64,000 nucleotides of DNA from Prostheceraeus crozeri (Eukaryota; Platyhelminthes; Polycladida; Euryleptidae), in NCBI GenBank assembly GCA_907163375.1, contig CAJQUW010012705.1, positions 124,001-188,000 on the forward strand, given 5' to 3'. Position 1 is the first letter of the stretch. Each line of letters opens with the position of its first letter. A program made the position numbers and the translations under genes. The notes beneath the pieces are model-generated. The model had not been told where the DNA came from. It ran no database searches and saw only the letters and a list, made by a program, of their open reading frames with translations. Shown here in pieces: positions 11,428 to 22,915 of this stretch.

Positions 11428-12182
11428 TCATCGGAGATGCCCCCCGGCAGCCACCGTGGCTGTGGCACCAGCAAATTGTCCGGCCATTGCTACGGCTCCG
11501 TGAGGTGGACCATAACCCACAGAAGATCCTGCAGAAGTCACTCCAGTCATCATGGATGCTCCACTTGGATATCCAGTGGGCACAGCTGCTGCAGGAAAAG
11601 TGGAATAACCGTTAGGAGAAATGGATGACAGACCAACCGGAGGTGCCATTTGATAATTGCTGGGCGCGGAGGGGAAACCTGGTGTTGCACCTGGGGTGGC
11701 ACCTGCAGCTCCGAATGCGGCATAGTAGGGCGCGGGAGCAGCAAGACCATAGTGGGCAGTAGGTGCAGCAGAGTGTGCACTAGCGGACGGACTGCTTACG
11801 CCGGTGTTGTGACACATACCGGCTCCGGGAGATCCCCATGGAGTTGGCTCCTGCTTTGGATGGTGGAATTGAGGAGAAGTATTGCTGACGTAGGGATTGG
11901 TTGCAGGTGCATAGCTACCCATCATGTCAAGAGTTGGATAGGCGGAGAGGCTGGCGGCAGGAGCGCGGTGGTGCGCAGCAGCGGCGGCAACATGATGATA
12001 ATTGGCAACTGCTGCTGTCACAGATGGAGGTCCGTAAAGGCTGAAATGGTTGTAGGAATTGACATGCTGGATATGAGCCTCCTCTGGTTTGGGCTTTTGG
12101 ATCTTGAAGCGTTTGGCACGACGGAGAAAAGAACCGTTGCCGAACATATCACCACATGAAGGATGAAGAGTCCAGAAGCTGC
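11428..12182 (-). CDS. foxAB: foxAB coding exon 4 (wing 2 and C-terminal tail)
   Basis: The acceptor is atttctcttccag|GCAGC at 12182. The exon completes [14 protein letters not shown] and the basic [13 protein letters not shown] stretch, which probably serves as nuclear localisation signal. It then encodes about 220 residues rich in Ala, Pro, Gly, Ser and Tyr with no known domain, ending GGHLR before TGA at 11428-11430. GC content is clearly above the surroundings, as expected from the Ala/Gly/Pro codons, and this opens long but meaningless frames on the opposite strand. Confidence 0.92.
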
Positions 12183-15100
12183 CTGGAAGAGAAATAGTTG
12201 CCTTCAACATTTTGCATGATGTACAGTCAATTTATTTATTATTCATATACAGAAACTTTAAAACTCATCATTGATTGCGGTCTGCTAGGCTGGTGTGAGA
12301 CATCTGATGTGGAATCTTTTTGTCCTTTATCAAAAAATGAAGATTGAGAAACAGATCTAATTAAGTCTAATTGAATCTAATTCGCAGTGCGAGAAGCGAG
12401 ATGCGAACCTAAAAAAGGCTGTTTCTGAAAATGATCTCATTAGTTCATTGCTTCACGTATGATCTCATTAGCGTCTACAAATATTGTGCCGTAGACCAAT
12501 CCTAGAATACTGCAATCCATACATACAATAAACTCAACGAAGTTATAGAAGATTCGACTGTGCTTTCATCACATCAAATGTAGTCTACACTGCAATGTTG
12601 GAGAATTCCCACTCCTTGCATCAAGACGAGACTGAAGCACTGCGGGCATTCTAAAAAATGTCTGATGTCGATTGTGTGCTATATGCTTTGCTTCCTGCTT
12701 TGACCGGCGCTGTGGCATTGTGGTAGAGTGTTCGTTCTGCGTCCGGGAGACCTTGGTTCAAACCTTAGACTTTCAAAATAGGTACACTCTGCATTCTTGC
12801 TAAACACTCAGCACAAAAACAATGAGAGTGGGATGAAAAACAACTTGGCCACATGGAAGAAAGGCTACGTGCTTTCTGTGCTTCCGAGTATAAACAAGGT
12901 TCATTCATTCCTCTAATCTGTTGTCTAATTCTGTGGTGCTATGCATTTATGCAAAAAGCAAAGACGGTTCAACATGCTGCACGTCCCCACCCAGTAACTT
13001 ATTCAGGCAAATCTCGATTCGCTGGTCTACTTACACTCCCGCTTATCCTTCCTGAATTGCTCTTTTATGAATGTAATTATTAATAGCCAGTCTAAAAATG
13101 CAACGATTAATCTAACTCGATGCTTTATTTTGCTTTATAGTGAGCTTGCCAATGTTGCTGCTTTCACTTCATTCGTATAATGAACAAATATCATTATAAA
13201 TGTTAAACTAGAAATATGTTTGTCTATCTTATTCAATAAAATCTGCTTTCATTCATGCATTCTTGTAAGTTGCGCCTGATTGAATTATAAAGTCTTTGAA
13301 AAGCCTATTTGAGATATCCTCAACTTGAATCTTCCTATATTTTAGATCTTAGCTATTTTTGTTATTTGTAGTACAAGCTCAATAATGTACTCATACTATC
13401 ATTCCTTTTGATAGCTTTTTGATAGAGGATTGCATCCGAAATTTTTCAAATTTCTAGCAGCTAGGCTATGCTAAAATTCAAATGAAGTAGGACAAGTACA
13501 ATAGACAGTACATGTCGAACATCGATTTCCCAGAGCTGCGTTGAGTTAATGTGTGTTTATACAATATCCAGATGCTAATTCTCATCACTTCCTACTAATA
13601 CTAAAGTATTTGAGAACATTTGTATTTTTTGTACATTTTATTAATAGCCTATTTTTAGAACTATAAATGAATACTTATTATTTTGATATGAACTTTGTCA
13701 ATCAGCAAGCAAATATAATGATAAAGTAGGTATCAAAGAGTCTCAAGTTAGACTTTTATGTATCCTATTTATGGTCAGCATTGTCTCGTATTCTACTGAT
13801 TTGGATAATGCATCAATATCAATCAAAAATTACCTTTTCCAGGTCGTCCCGGTTGTCTAGCCACTCGTAGAAAGCAGTCATTCAAACTAAGATTGTGTCG
13901 TATAGAATTTTGCCACCGACTTTGGTTCTTTCGGAAATATGGAAACTTGTTCATGATAAACTGATAGATTTCACTCAGGGTCATCATGTCTGAAAAGATA
14001 GAACATTATCGATGACAATCAGTGTGAGAGATTACGAAGGCTAAAATGCACTATATACTAGTCATGTACATGCTAATCTAAGTATCTGTTGTAAGCTACC
14101 ATATATTAACTACATTTATTTTCTTTTCAAGACTATTGGACATCACAAAATTTTGGTTCAATTCATTGATTTCATGCATTCTCTGTTCATCACACCATAC
14201 TCGTAAGTCTAAATCTGCTTAAGTTCTGCAAATCGTTGGCCTAGTCGCATGTCTGTCTATTAAAGTTTCAGTCATAGAGAAAGGATTTTAACATTGGCGA
14301 TCCCTGCCAATGACATTTTATACTCCCTTTTGCTATTAATCTTCATTTTGTGCATACTACTGTCTTGTCAATGGAAAAAAGGTATTGACAATAATCTTTA
14401 CTTTGAAAGTGAATGTAGATCAGCTTGGTCAAGCATTAGCACATACATGTATATAAATTCGTGTCATATTTCACCTAAGCTTATTATTACCTGTAATTAT
14501 TAAATCCGCTAAATATTCTGCAGATTGTTCATACATGGCATTAGCAGATTTAGATCCTACAAATGCATGATCGTTGACAGCGGAGTATAGACTATGATAT
14601 TTAACAAAAATCAAGGATCAAATGAGCTACTCACTGTTTTGAGCACTTTCCAGAGCCATCGTTATAAGAGCGATATAGGAATACGGAGGTTTTACATCAG
14701 TAAATCGGCGCCTCTCCAAAGCAGCAGCATCATCGTCATTTTCATTTCTTTCTTCACTATTGTCCATTTCATGACTGGTATCTGCTTCGTCTGAGCTCAA
14801 AGGCTTGGAAGAGTCTTGTTGTAAATGCTCGTCTCCTGAAACTGCTTCCTCTTTGTCGGAATCATCAGTTTTTTCATTGGTGTGATCTTCCAATCCTTGA
14901 TTCATGGCTTCCATGACTCCTTCATGGCATCCTGACGACTCGACCAGGCGAGGTCCAGGTCCACCATTGGGGTGTTGAGCAGTTGCATCAATGAGTGAAG
15001 AGATACTGGAAATAAATAAGCAAAACTCATAAATTCAGAAGTTTCATTACTCATTAATTAATTTCAAGCTAGAAACTACAAACATTTTGTACGATTCATT

Positions 15101-18100
15101 GTCATACCGGCTTCAAATACCATGGCATCTATCATCAGTGGCGATGATACAACAAACGGGCAGGATTATGGAATTTCGACATAAAATCGATGAACACTTA
15201 AAGAAGGGATCGGGACTGTCGCAAGGTGAAATTACAAATTAAAGTCGACAGGATTGTCTTTTATTGGGTATAGAAATAGAGTGAGCCCCTCATTAATTTA
15301 CCATATCGCATGTATTAGGCCCATGTCCTCATGCGTTATTTTCCCTCATTCATACTTGTAAATAAGCCTGAATTTTCCGACCAGGCCTGGACCCGTTGAG
15401 AAAAAGACTGGTCGTTGTTCATGCTGGTGTGATAGACATGATTCACCGTAAATTCATGCCTTCATGATTTCCTATAAGCCTGTAATATAGCTGGCAAAGT
15501 TTGTGATTCGAATTTTGATTTTGTCATTACTAAGAATAGTCAGATTTATATATATATATACATGTATACATTGGTTCTAGATAGTTTTGTGAAGGGTAAT
15601 AATTCCTGGCAATATTGCGGCAATTAATACCGGTATGATAATCACGTGCTCAAGCCAATTACAAATGACAATTCTCACCGGAAACATTACTGTGAATAAT
15701 GGCATCAAATCAAAAAATACTGGCAATGCTACATTAATAGTTTTAGAATCGATAGCAAAGTAAAGTTGATTAATCAAATTTCAAATAATAAGATTATATG
15801 TAGATAATCAAAAATCCATTTGATCATTAATATTTTGAAAGTGAAGTTTGCGCAAACTTCTCAGAAGTAATATTCACTTGTGAACAGAAGTTTCAAACTT
15901 GGAAGGTTATGTGGCCAATCTTGATTTTCTATGACCATACGCAGATTGTGATGGGTTCATGAGTAATTCATATGCCCACTGAGCAAGTATCTACAATGAT
16001 CCTTACTTTGATCACGGTTGCATCACAAGAGTATCATTGCTCTTAGACTCTAAAATCCTATTTCCGCTTCCTCCAGTTTGCTTGGCTGACAAATTCATGC
16101 AGAAACTGTCTGCATTGCAATAGAAATGACTTCCGTTTTGACAAAGCTTGGAGAGACTCACCATGTCCCTTTCATTGCTCGGGTTCTTCCAAGCTGGTCA
16201 ACTTCACCTACCTGTTTTCAAAGATGTATGGAGATTACATCCACCCTAAATCTTGCCACAATAAGATTACATCATTGGAATGCAGTTTCAATGCTTGATA
16301 ACAAACGTTTTTGAGTTTTGAGTTCAGAAAATTCTATTTTCACATCGACTATGAATGAAATATGAACAGCTACCGACCACACAAGTGCAAGAATGCAGAC
16401 GGCGGAGCAAATGATGAAGTTCACACAACAGTCGGGGCGTCCCGCTGTGCCAAGACTCTTAATGGAAGGAGCTTACAATTGAAGCGACAATTGACAAGTG
16501 TTGTAATACAGGCCTCCTGTAGCGAAAATCAGTAATTTTGAAATTTCCCGTGAGATGATATTTTTTCAGTTATCTTTTTTAACCGGGACAACAGCAAAAA
16601 CTTCCAATATAGTGAAATATTACTTCAGGGTTTTAAATGAAATTTTAAACTAGCTTGTATTATTATTTGCTGCTTATTCATCGATAAGGGTCTCAATGTC
16701 AGGTGTTTAATGACCATGAGAACAGGCAGAAATCCAACCATGGTGGGCTTGAGAAACATTCCATTGCCTGCAAACAGGTCAAAGGAAGGAGTCGTGTGAA
16801 AATAGTGGATTCTTCATCAGACCAACAGTTCTTAAGTCAATATGCACCTTTCCTCAATATTTTGGCCTTGCTTTGAAAACTTTGTCTTGCTTTTGACTAA
16901 ATGCGAATCTTCTGGTTAAAAATTGATAAGCATGCATATACTAAGTATATGCATTCACGGCTGAAGTCTGATATACTGGATCTTCTGCACAGTCAGGGCA
17001 CCCTTCTCCTTGATGCCAATAACATTCCCTGAGACTTGAACACACGATCAAAAAATTGCAAGGTCAAAACGGTTGTCAATGTGCTACTGAAAGCGATTTC
17101 GATGGAGGTAAGTTGAAAAAGCAAATTCAATTCTTGCTCATTTGATGACAGGGTCATGGACTTTAAATTTCACTGCTTTTAAAGCATCGGCAATTTATTT
17201 TTACAACTTAGCAGGTTTCATGGATCAGATGATATCACCATACGTGATATCAGCGAATGGTCTCCATTCAAGCATGTTTATTAACAAGTTGAAAGCTGTT
17301 ATGTAAATGACAGTGTGAGTTTTCTATTTCTTGAAAGTATGGAGTAAGCTTAGAATTTGTGTTCTCAGTGCAACTTCCTAAAATGTCACATTTGTATGAC
17401 TACAGAGAGCCGCCTGTGCTTGTGGCTGTTTAATAAATGGTATTGGAAATTGTAGAATAGAGGAAGAGGAGTAGAATATGCACATGTACTGTGATAGGTA
17501 TGAAAATATTTTTTGCGTCTGTCTAAGCACAGTAGGCAAGTTTACGTAAATTGACAAGAATTCAGCTGCCATTCCCTTTCCCTGCTCGACTATGTGCTGT
17601 TGCAATTGCATGACTTGAACATGCTATATAATGTCAAACAAATCTATGACTAATTACTAACTCTATTTAGCATATAGGAACTTAAGATATTGTTAAAGTT
17701 TGACCATTAACCTGACCTGTGCCAATCGCCCTTGAAACTGTCCTGAGAGACGAAACGCGTCGGGTAGCGCTATTTTAACGAATAAAGAGTCGTCATTATA
17801 GGGGAGTGATAGCTTTTCCTGTGATTCGAGGGATTGCTAAAGTTATTTCTACATGTTAACTTAATAATCGTTTTATTGAGATATTGCATTAAAACAACCT
17901 GATCAATTTTACTTTCAAATATGATCTGCTTTCAATGGGTTAATACATTCAATCATACAAAGTTTCAGATGGCAAGTTGTTCACTAAAATTATAAAATTA
18001 TAAAGAAACGATGCTCTTTATAACTTTTGAAGTCGATTTGCTCCAATTTGTGTTTCAGATCAAATGAACAAATGAAGTTTGGATTTCTAATGAAAATTCT

Positions 18101-21100
18101 TCACTGATTATAAATATGAAAAACATTCTATTCATGGGAGTGTCTACTTAAAATTTTCTCATGAGTAATTACAGACATAAACAAAAGGCAAGTCGACGAC
18201 ATTTCATTGAATCCAACTGCGCTTTAATCCACTCTTTTAGTCTTTAATTAAAACGCTCCATAAATCACAGATCAGTTCACTTTCACTTGACAACTAAGTG
18301 GACTGCTACAGTCACTAAGAGCCTGCATGGGCCAAAAATATCCCTTTTGCTTTTATCTTCCTCCATGATGCAATAGTTTTAATTCGCTTCTTAATCATGA
18401 TCGATTCGGCGACTTCACACTCGCACGAGCTCAATTGCAGCGACACGGGCCATATTTTTACAATGGATTAAAATTTAGCCCCCACTGAGTTAAGTCATTG
18501 TGTCAATAAACACATTGTCTTCGGGGTATTCAGCTACTTCATTCTTGGCCAACAAGTGTTGAGAACTAAGCCGTTTCATCAGTGAGCCAATCATTCCAGC
18601 CAAAATCTGTTAAGAGCCGCGAATTCTTCTTGCAAGCTATGAGAGAATGCCCCGGGTAAAAATGCACAAAGTTTCAAGCCCACGAAGATCAGGCTAATTC
18701 CCGATGCACAAACACCGGCTATATATTGACATATCTACGTCGGAAACGATTGACCAAGTTGCAATTATAAATGAATATGTTTGCTTAAATTGAAGACTTG
18801 TTTCTACAACTACAGATCATTTGTCAACATTCAATAACAAGAACTAAAAACAAACATCACAGAGAAGTTAATGCGTTGAGATGTTTTCAGTTAATAAAAA
18901 CATTTACGAATTTCGTGTCAATAATCAGCCACTCATATTGTCTTTATTAACTGGAATGTCTACAGATCAAAGGGATATCAGAATTCCTTTGACTTATATC
19001 CAATCCGAACACAGTTATAATTAAAGAAACTGATTTGAAACAACAGATTTCCGATTGGATTTGGCCTTGTAGAATCTGCCACGTCTTGTTTTAGATTTTA
19101 GCGTATTATCGCTATAATCATACCAGTACATAATCAATCACCTAGAAAACCAGTAATTCCAGCGCAAAAGTTGAGCATTTACGTGCGTATAGACATAGTC
19201 TGGCAGCCACAGCGAGTTTCTGCAAGGAGCGTGACCAAAAATGAGTCTTTCGCAGAAAAATACTTTAGGGTAATTACGAATCTGTGCGTCTCCCGAGTTC
19301 TACCAGGCTCCTGTACTTGTCAGACAGGATAGAAGAAAAATACATGAATCCAATGGGAAGCACATGCAGGTTTTCGGTAAAAATGAGATTGTCTATGTTT
19401 TCTATGGTCAAGGGAAAAATAGTAATTTTAGAGCCGTAAGTTTTGGCATGGCTTGTCTCCAGGTCATACTATCATGTTTATGTAAAGTACCTTTGTCCAT
19501 GCAACTAAACATATTCAGGTTTAGTAGACATCTTATTGTCTGAAAATACACTATTTTGGTACATTTTAACCACTCCCTCGCCGACTCTTCAGAAACGCAT
19601 TCACACACATGATAGGAAATGATGTGAAGACATTGTGACTGTAGACTTAATGCTTCTCATTAAATCAGAAAACATGGAAATCACAAATTTGCTGAAGCCT
19701 TGAATCTGCTTCCTGTGTTTTCTTTGATCTTGTATGACAAGATGAGGAATCGGGTAGAGCTCCGCAGACGCGCATTTTTCGCCTCATTCCTTGAAGAAAC
19801 TCGTTTTTAGAAACTGGCTTTTAGATGTTCTGATTCTGTTCAGTACATTCTGCTCTTAGCAGAGGCTCTTGATAAAATCAGTTGCGTTCTTTCACCAATT
19901 ATTGATGAATGTCATTCGAGAAATTAAAGGCAATATAGAATTGTGATTTAATATTATTCTTTAAACTCGAGACCAAGTTTGCGAGCTCAATTTCGTAGTT
20001 GATAAACGAAGGTCAAAATTATAGTCCAATTTCAATGCTACTAATAATTGAGGTTGCATATATTTTCACAATCTGCCATAAGCCAAATGCAACAGGAAAT
20101 GGTTGATACAATAGGTCAAATACCGCTTGTATAGGATACTTTGTAAAGCTTACCCTCATAAATATTCCGCTAAGAATATGTGCAAGTTTAAATAACGAAT
20201 TTTCTCCAAATTTACAACAGATTGAATTTCTTATGACAGTAGTATGGTCAATCATGAGATTTGTTTATGCTGTCGGACTGTGTGTCGTCATTATCATTTA
20301 TCCTCAATGAGGCCAAGTATACATATAAGATTCAGATGACAAGACAGGAATTGCTAATAATTCGCTCGACTCATCTTCACAGTGCAATTATACTGTGTAT
20401 ATCAATCTATTACTGATAATCTGAATAATTAGTTTGAGCTCATATTACTACTTAAATTGATTAAGTCAATTCATGTGGTTATATTAATACATGTCACATA
20501 TTAAGATAAATATTTCTGGGACGACCACACAGAAACAGTGTTGCATAGTTAAGTGACAAGCAAATTTTGATGGTGAGTGATGCTGTTAAGAGATTTGCTA
20601 GCCTAACAGTGATTCTGTGCGGTCGCCCCTGGTTGTTGAGGTTGATTATTGAATTGTATATATTGTAAAGTCCCCACTGGAATGATCTCTCCATTGTCTT
20701 CACTTTGTAGCAAACGCTAGTACATGCTCTTGTTTTAATCTCATTTCTTCTTGTTTGTTTCATTTTAAGAAATTAAAGCTTTAAGTGCAAGTCCTATTGG
20801 GCCCGCAGTCATTTGATTATAGATTTCGCATGGTTGCAAGTATATCATAAAGGTTGTGAAGTTCTACCATATTTGACATTGGAGGGAACAGCAAGATAAC
20901 TGTGCCCGCATCTACAGTCTAAAAATTGTCAAAATTTTATAGGTAGACTTTTGATGAAAATTTTATTTCCGTAGTATCCCAATTGATTTCTAACCGTTTA
21001 TCGTCAAGATGCAACGAAATACATTTGGGACTTCGGGATCACCCTCTGTTACATAATTTATTCTGAACTGATGAAATTCCTATATATACTATATAATTAT

Positions 21101-22915
21101 GTATACACTTCAAATTTAGATTAAGTGCAAGCGTTAATCAATCACTGTTTTTGCTGCAAACTCGTAATGTAACATTTATCTTTTTAACATTCATGTTTCT
21201 ATCGACATCAGTCATTGTAAATTTAGATATTCAATTAAATGATAGCGGCATATTATTCAAGCTATTATTATTTCTAAGTTAAAGTAAACAATTCAAACCA
21301 ATGACTATTTTGTACTGAATCAATGCAAAGAGAATTCGACAACGTAAGATCTAAGCGATACACAATCTTAATTTTTTGTTTTAGAAATGAGGTTCGGTGC
21401 GTATGATTATAGTAGATACACTGACTCCTCAAACAGTAGCCAATGTTATCTGCAATTTAGACATGAATCTTCTTCACATCCTGAGATTTCACTAAGTCAG
21501 ACTATTTTGCGAATTAAAAAGTAATGGTCGCCCTAGGTGGTGTTGAATATGTGGAGTCAATTCGTAGAACTTATACAAATGAGATACATACACATCCTCG
21601 GGGGGGGAGGTTTGGTAGTAGATTTTAATCTATGTATAATTTACAAAAAGCACATAAGGGCAATAATCTATTGCATTATGAACTATTAACTTTGAACTAG
21701 ACAAACTTTAATTGCGGCTATTAATGCGGCTATCATACCTATCATATTAAACTTTAATTATCAATGCGAAGACAGATGACACATAGTCAAGGTTTTCACT
21801 TAGCTCTTAGCTCTTAGCTCAAAAGAATTCAACTTACAAATATAACATTTTCGGCTCATCGTAAGTTTGCCTATAAAAAGGAGAATGTTCCGTCGCATCA
21901 AATAGCAATACAAGTAAAGCTTCACCTGATTTCTTGTTGATGCTTCAGCCAGCGCAAGAATATACGGAACGTAAACAACTGTTTAACGAATACATTGATC
22001 AATGATCATCATGAGTGTCCTTGAGAGTTAAATACATGCTTGACCATAAATTGCACTTAATTGATCATTCCGCTTTCAGCAAGAAGTAAATGAATAAATA
22101 GTTCCTTTGAGGCCGAAAAAGTTTTGAAAGCGCAAAACCGAAGCTTTCCCTCTCCAAGCTTACTTAGTGTATAGTCAATATCTTATGAAGAAGACGGCTG
22201 AATACTTTGTATATTTGCAATGAAAACTAACAAATATAAACCATTAGAAGCAGAGACTTATCAATATCAGTATCGTTATCAGGAATGGCAAGAACAATGC
22301 ATTCTACGATTAGAAAATATCGCATAATTGGCCAATTTTGCTTAATCATCGAGTGACCGGGAAGGTAATACATTAAAGCCGATAATTGAACGCTTAGTGC
22401 TTTAAACTAATGCCCTCTACTTTTTTGTGGTGATCGGCTTACCTCACAAGATCACTCTGCTTCGTATTCTCCGTTAACTCATCTGAACTAAATCCAGCCA
22501 GAAGATGAACATCGGAATTTGTTCCATTTGGATTGTTCAGATGGTCCATTTCCGAAGTACTGGTCTCTCGATCAAGGCTATGGTTCTCAGGAACTCCATC
22601 GTCTCCTGTTTGATCAATCAGATCATCCACGTTACCCAAAAGTTCCATGGGTGCCTGCGTCAGCTCCGGCAAGGATTGCTGTTGACTTTGATGTTGCTGC
22701 AGATGATGATGTAGCAATGTAGTCTGGTGATGGTGTTCATTTCCGCCCAGGTATGTCAACAGTTTTGACGACAACAGAGCGTCAGAGTTCTGTCCTAAAT
22801 AATCAACATTTGGACCATCTTCGAGGCATACAGGATTCACTGGCGACTCCTGCGGCGCAACAGACGCATTGTTAGCATTTTCTGAGTTCTGTACAGCATG
22901 TTGTAACATTTCCAT
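11428..22915 (-). CDS. foxAB: Forkhead transcription factor FoxAB, four coding exons
   Basis: This is a nuclear DNA-binding regulator of the forkhead (winged-helix) family. Coding parts are 22443-22915, 14635-15005, 13834-13989 and 11428-12182. Joined they give 1755 bases, 584 residues, with all phases matching (2, 1, 1) and GT-AG introns. ATG 22915 has an in-frame TGA two codons upstream. Residues 1-158 are Gln/His-rich and about 200-255 are acidic. The forkhead domain is about 263-360: [16 protein letters not shown], then [31 protein letters not shown] (recognition helix) and [20 protein letters not shown]. The tail is Ala/Pro/Gly/Ser-rich. The LSEIYQFIM stretch resembles FoxA and the CGDMF-NGSFLRR wing resembles FoxB, which together with [13 protein letters not shown] fits the FoxAB class. 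Forkhead membership is near certain; FoxAB is likely but was not tested against a tree. Confidence 0.85.
12183..13833 (-). other. foxAB: foxAB intron 3
   Basis: This intron splits the forkhead domain after PGRPGK. Apart from the SINE at 12704 no element is recognised. An open frame at 12853-13083 on the plus strand has no motif. Confidence 0.8.
12704..12880 (+). repeat. tRNA-derived SINE in foxAB intron 3
   Basis: The sequence shows an internal RNA polymerase III promoter of tRNA type: A box TGGCATTGTGG at 12713-12723 and B box GGTTCAAACC at 12755-12764, 31 bases apart. The head resembles a tRNA, but the arms do not close into a clean cloverleaf and the sequence continues into an unrelated body (GAGAGTGGGATGAAAAACAAC near 12820). 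This is the structure of a SINE rather than a functional tRNA. The 3' end is not clearly defined. It lies antisense to the forkhead gene. Confidence 0.75.
13834..13989 (-). CDS. foxAB: foxAB coding exon 3 (forkhead core)
   Basis: This 156-base exon lies between acceptor ctatcttttcag (13990) and donor GGAAAAG|gtaatt, phase 1 on both sides. It encodes [18 protein letters not shown], the [16 protein letters not shown] recognition helix and [10 protein letters not shown]. It holds the residues that contact DNA bases in the family (N, R and H of NSIRHN). Confidence 0.95.
13990..14634 (-). other. foxAB: foxAB intron 2
   Basis: A 645-base AT-rich phase-1 intron inside the forkhead domain. Nothing else is recognised. 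Confidence 0.85.
14635..15005 (-). CDS. foxAB: foxAB coding exon 2 (acidic linker and start of forkhead domain)
   Basis: The acceptor is tttatttccag|TATCTC at 15005 and the donor AAAACA|gtgagt at 14635. The exon enters in phase 2 and leaves in phase 1. It encodes a Gly/Pro stretch, an acidic Ser/Glu/Asp-rich linker and the first forkhead helix ([20 protein letters not shown]). An internal ATG at 14914 could be mistaken for a start, but the frame stays open back to the acceptor. Confidence 0.9.
17731..17830 (+). mobile_element. Penelope-like terminal scrap with hammerhead-like motif
   Basis: The string CCTGAGAGACGAAACGCGTC (17742-17761) has the CTGA...GAAAC...GTC order of a minimal hammerhead ribozyme core, and the GTC/GAC pair around CTGAGA could form a short stem II. 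Such GACGAAACGCGTCGG strings are frequent in the terminal repeats of Penelope-like elements. No reverse transcriptase is seen beside it, so it is at best an isolated end. Confidence 0.35.
18180..18740. promoter_or_regulatory. Candidate cis-regulatory block in foxAB intron 1
   Basis: This stretch is more GC-balanced and less repetitive than its AT-rich surroundings and has no coding sense. It carries clustered homeobox-, GATA- and E-box-like words (for example TTAATCATGATCG, CAATTGCAG, CTTTTATCTTCC). A developmental enhancer is plausible by position, but this is composition only, with no comparison available. Confidence 0.25.
19202..19819. mobile_element. Palindromic MITE, copy A
   Basis: The left end begins GGCAGCCACAGCGAGTTTCTGC. 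The right end read backwards gives GCCAGTTTCT...ACGAGTTTCTTC, and the two arms stay similar for some 250 bases (shared words include CTTGTCA-ACA-GAT, AAATGAG, CATGTTTTCT). Two further copies exist at 45600-48246 (interrupted) and 63005-63719. No protein is encoded. The copy is within foxAB intron 1 and is about 620 bases long. Confidence 0.75.
22443..22915 (-). CDS. foxAB: foxAB coding exon 1 (N-terminal region)
   Basis: The exon encodes residues 1-157 plus two bases of codon 158, and ends at a consensus donor (GTGAG|gtaagc). It starts [13 protein letters not shown] and contains a His/Gln-rich run (near 22680-22740) typical of low-complexity activation regions. It is joined to the next exon by a 7.4-kb intron. 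The link rests on matching phase 2, same strand and the absence of an in-frame start in exon 2 that would be needed otherwise. No forkhead residues lie here, so a cDNA would be the decisive proof of the join. Confidence 0.75.

Larger units (their letters stand above)
15006..22442 (-). other. foxAB: foxAB intron 1
   Basis: A 7.4-kb phase-2 intron. It contains a hammerhead-like scrap near 17.74 kb, a GC-richer complex stretch at 18180-18740 and a palindromic MITE at 19202-19819. The remainder is AT-rich, with a nine-base G run at 21601-21609 and three TTAGCTC repeats near 21800. No further coding exon is recognised in it. Confidence 0.7.

Noticed and set aside
11650-12159. A 169-residue open frame on the plus strand opposite the foxAB tail
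   Set aside because: It is antisense to GC-rich Ala/Gly/Pro codons of foxAB exon 4 and has a low-complexity Gly/Ser/Arg composition; a shadow frame.
12704-12775. A tRNA gene
   Set aside because: A and B boxes are present but the arms do not pair as a cloverleaf and the sequence runs on into a SINE body.
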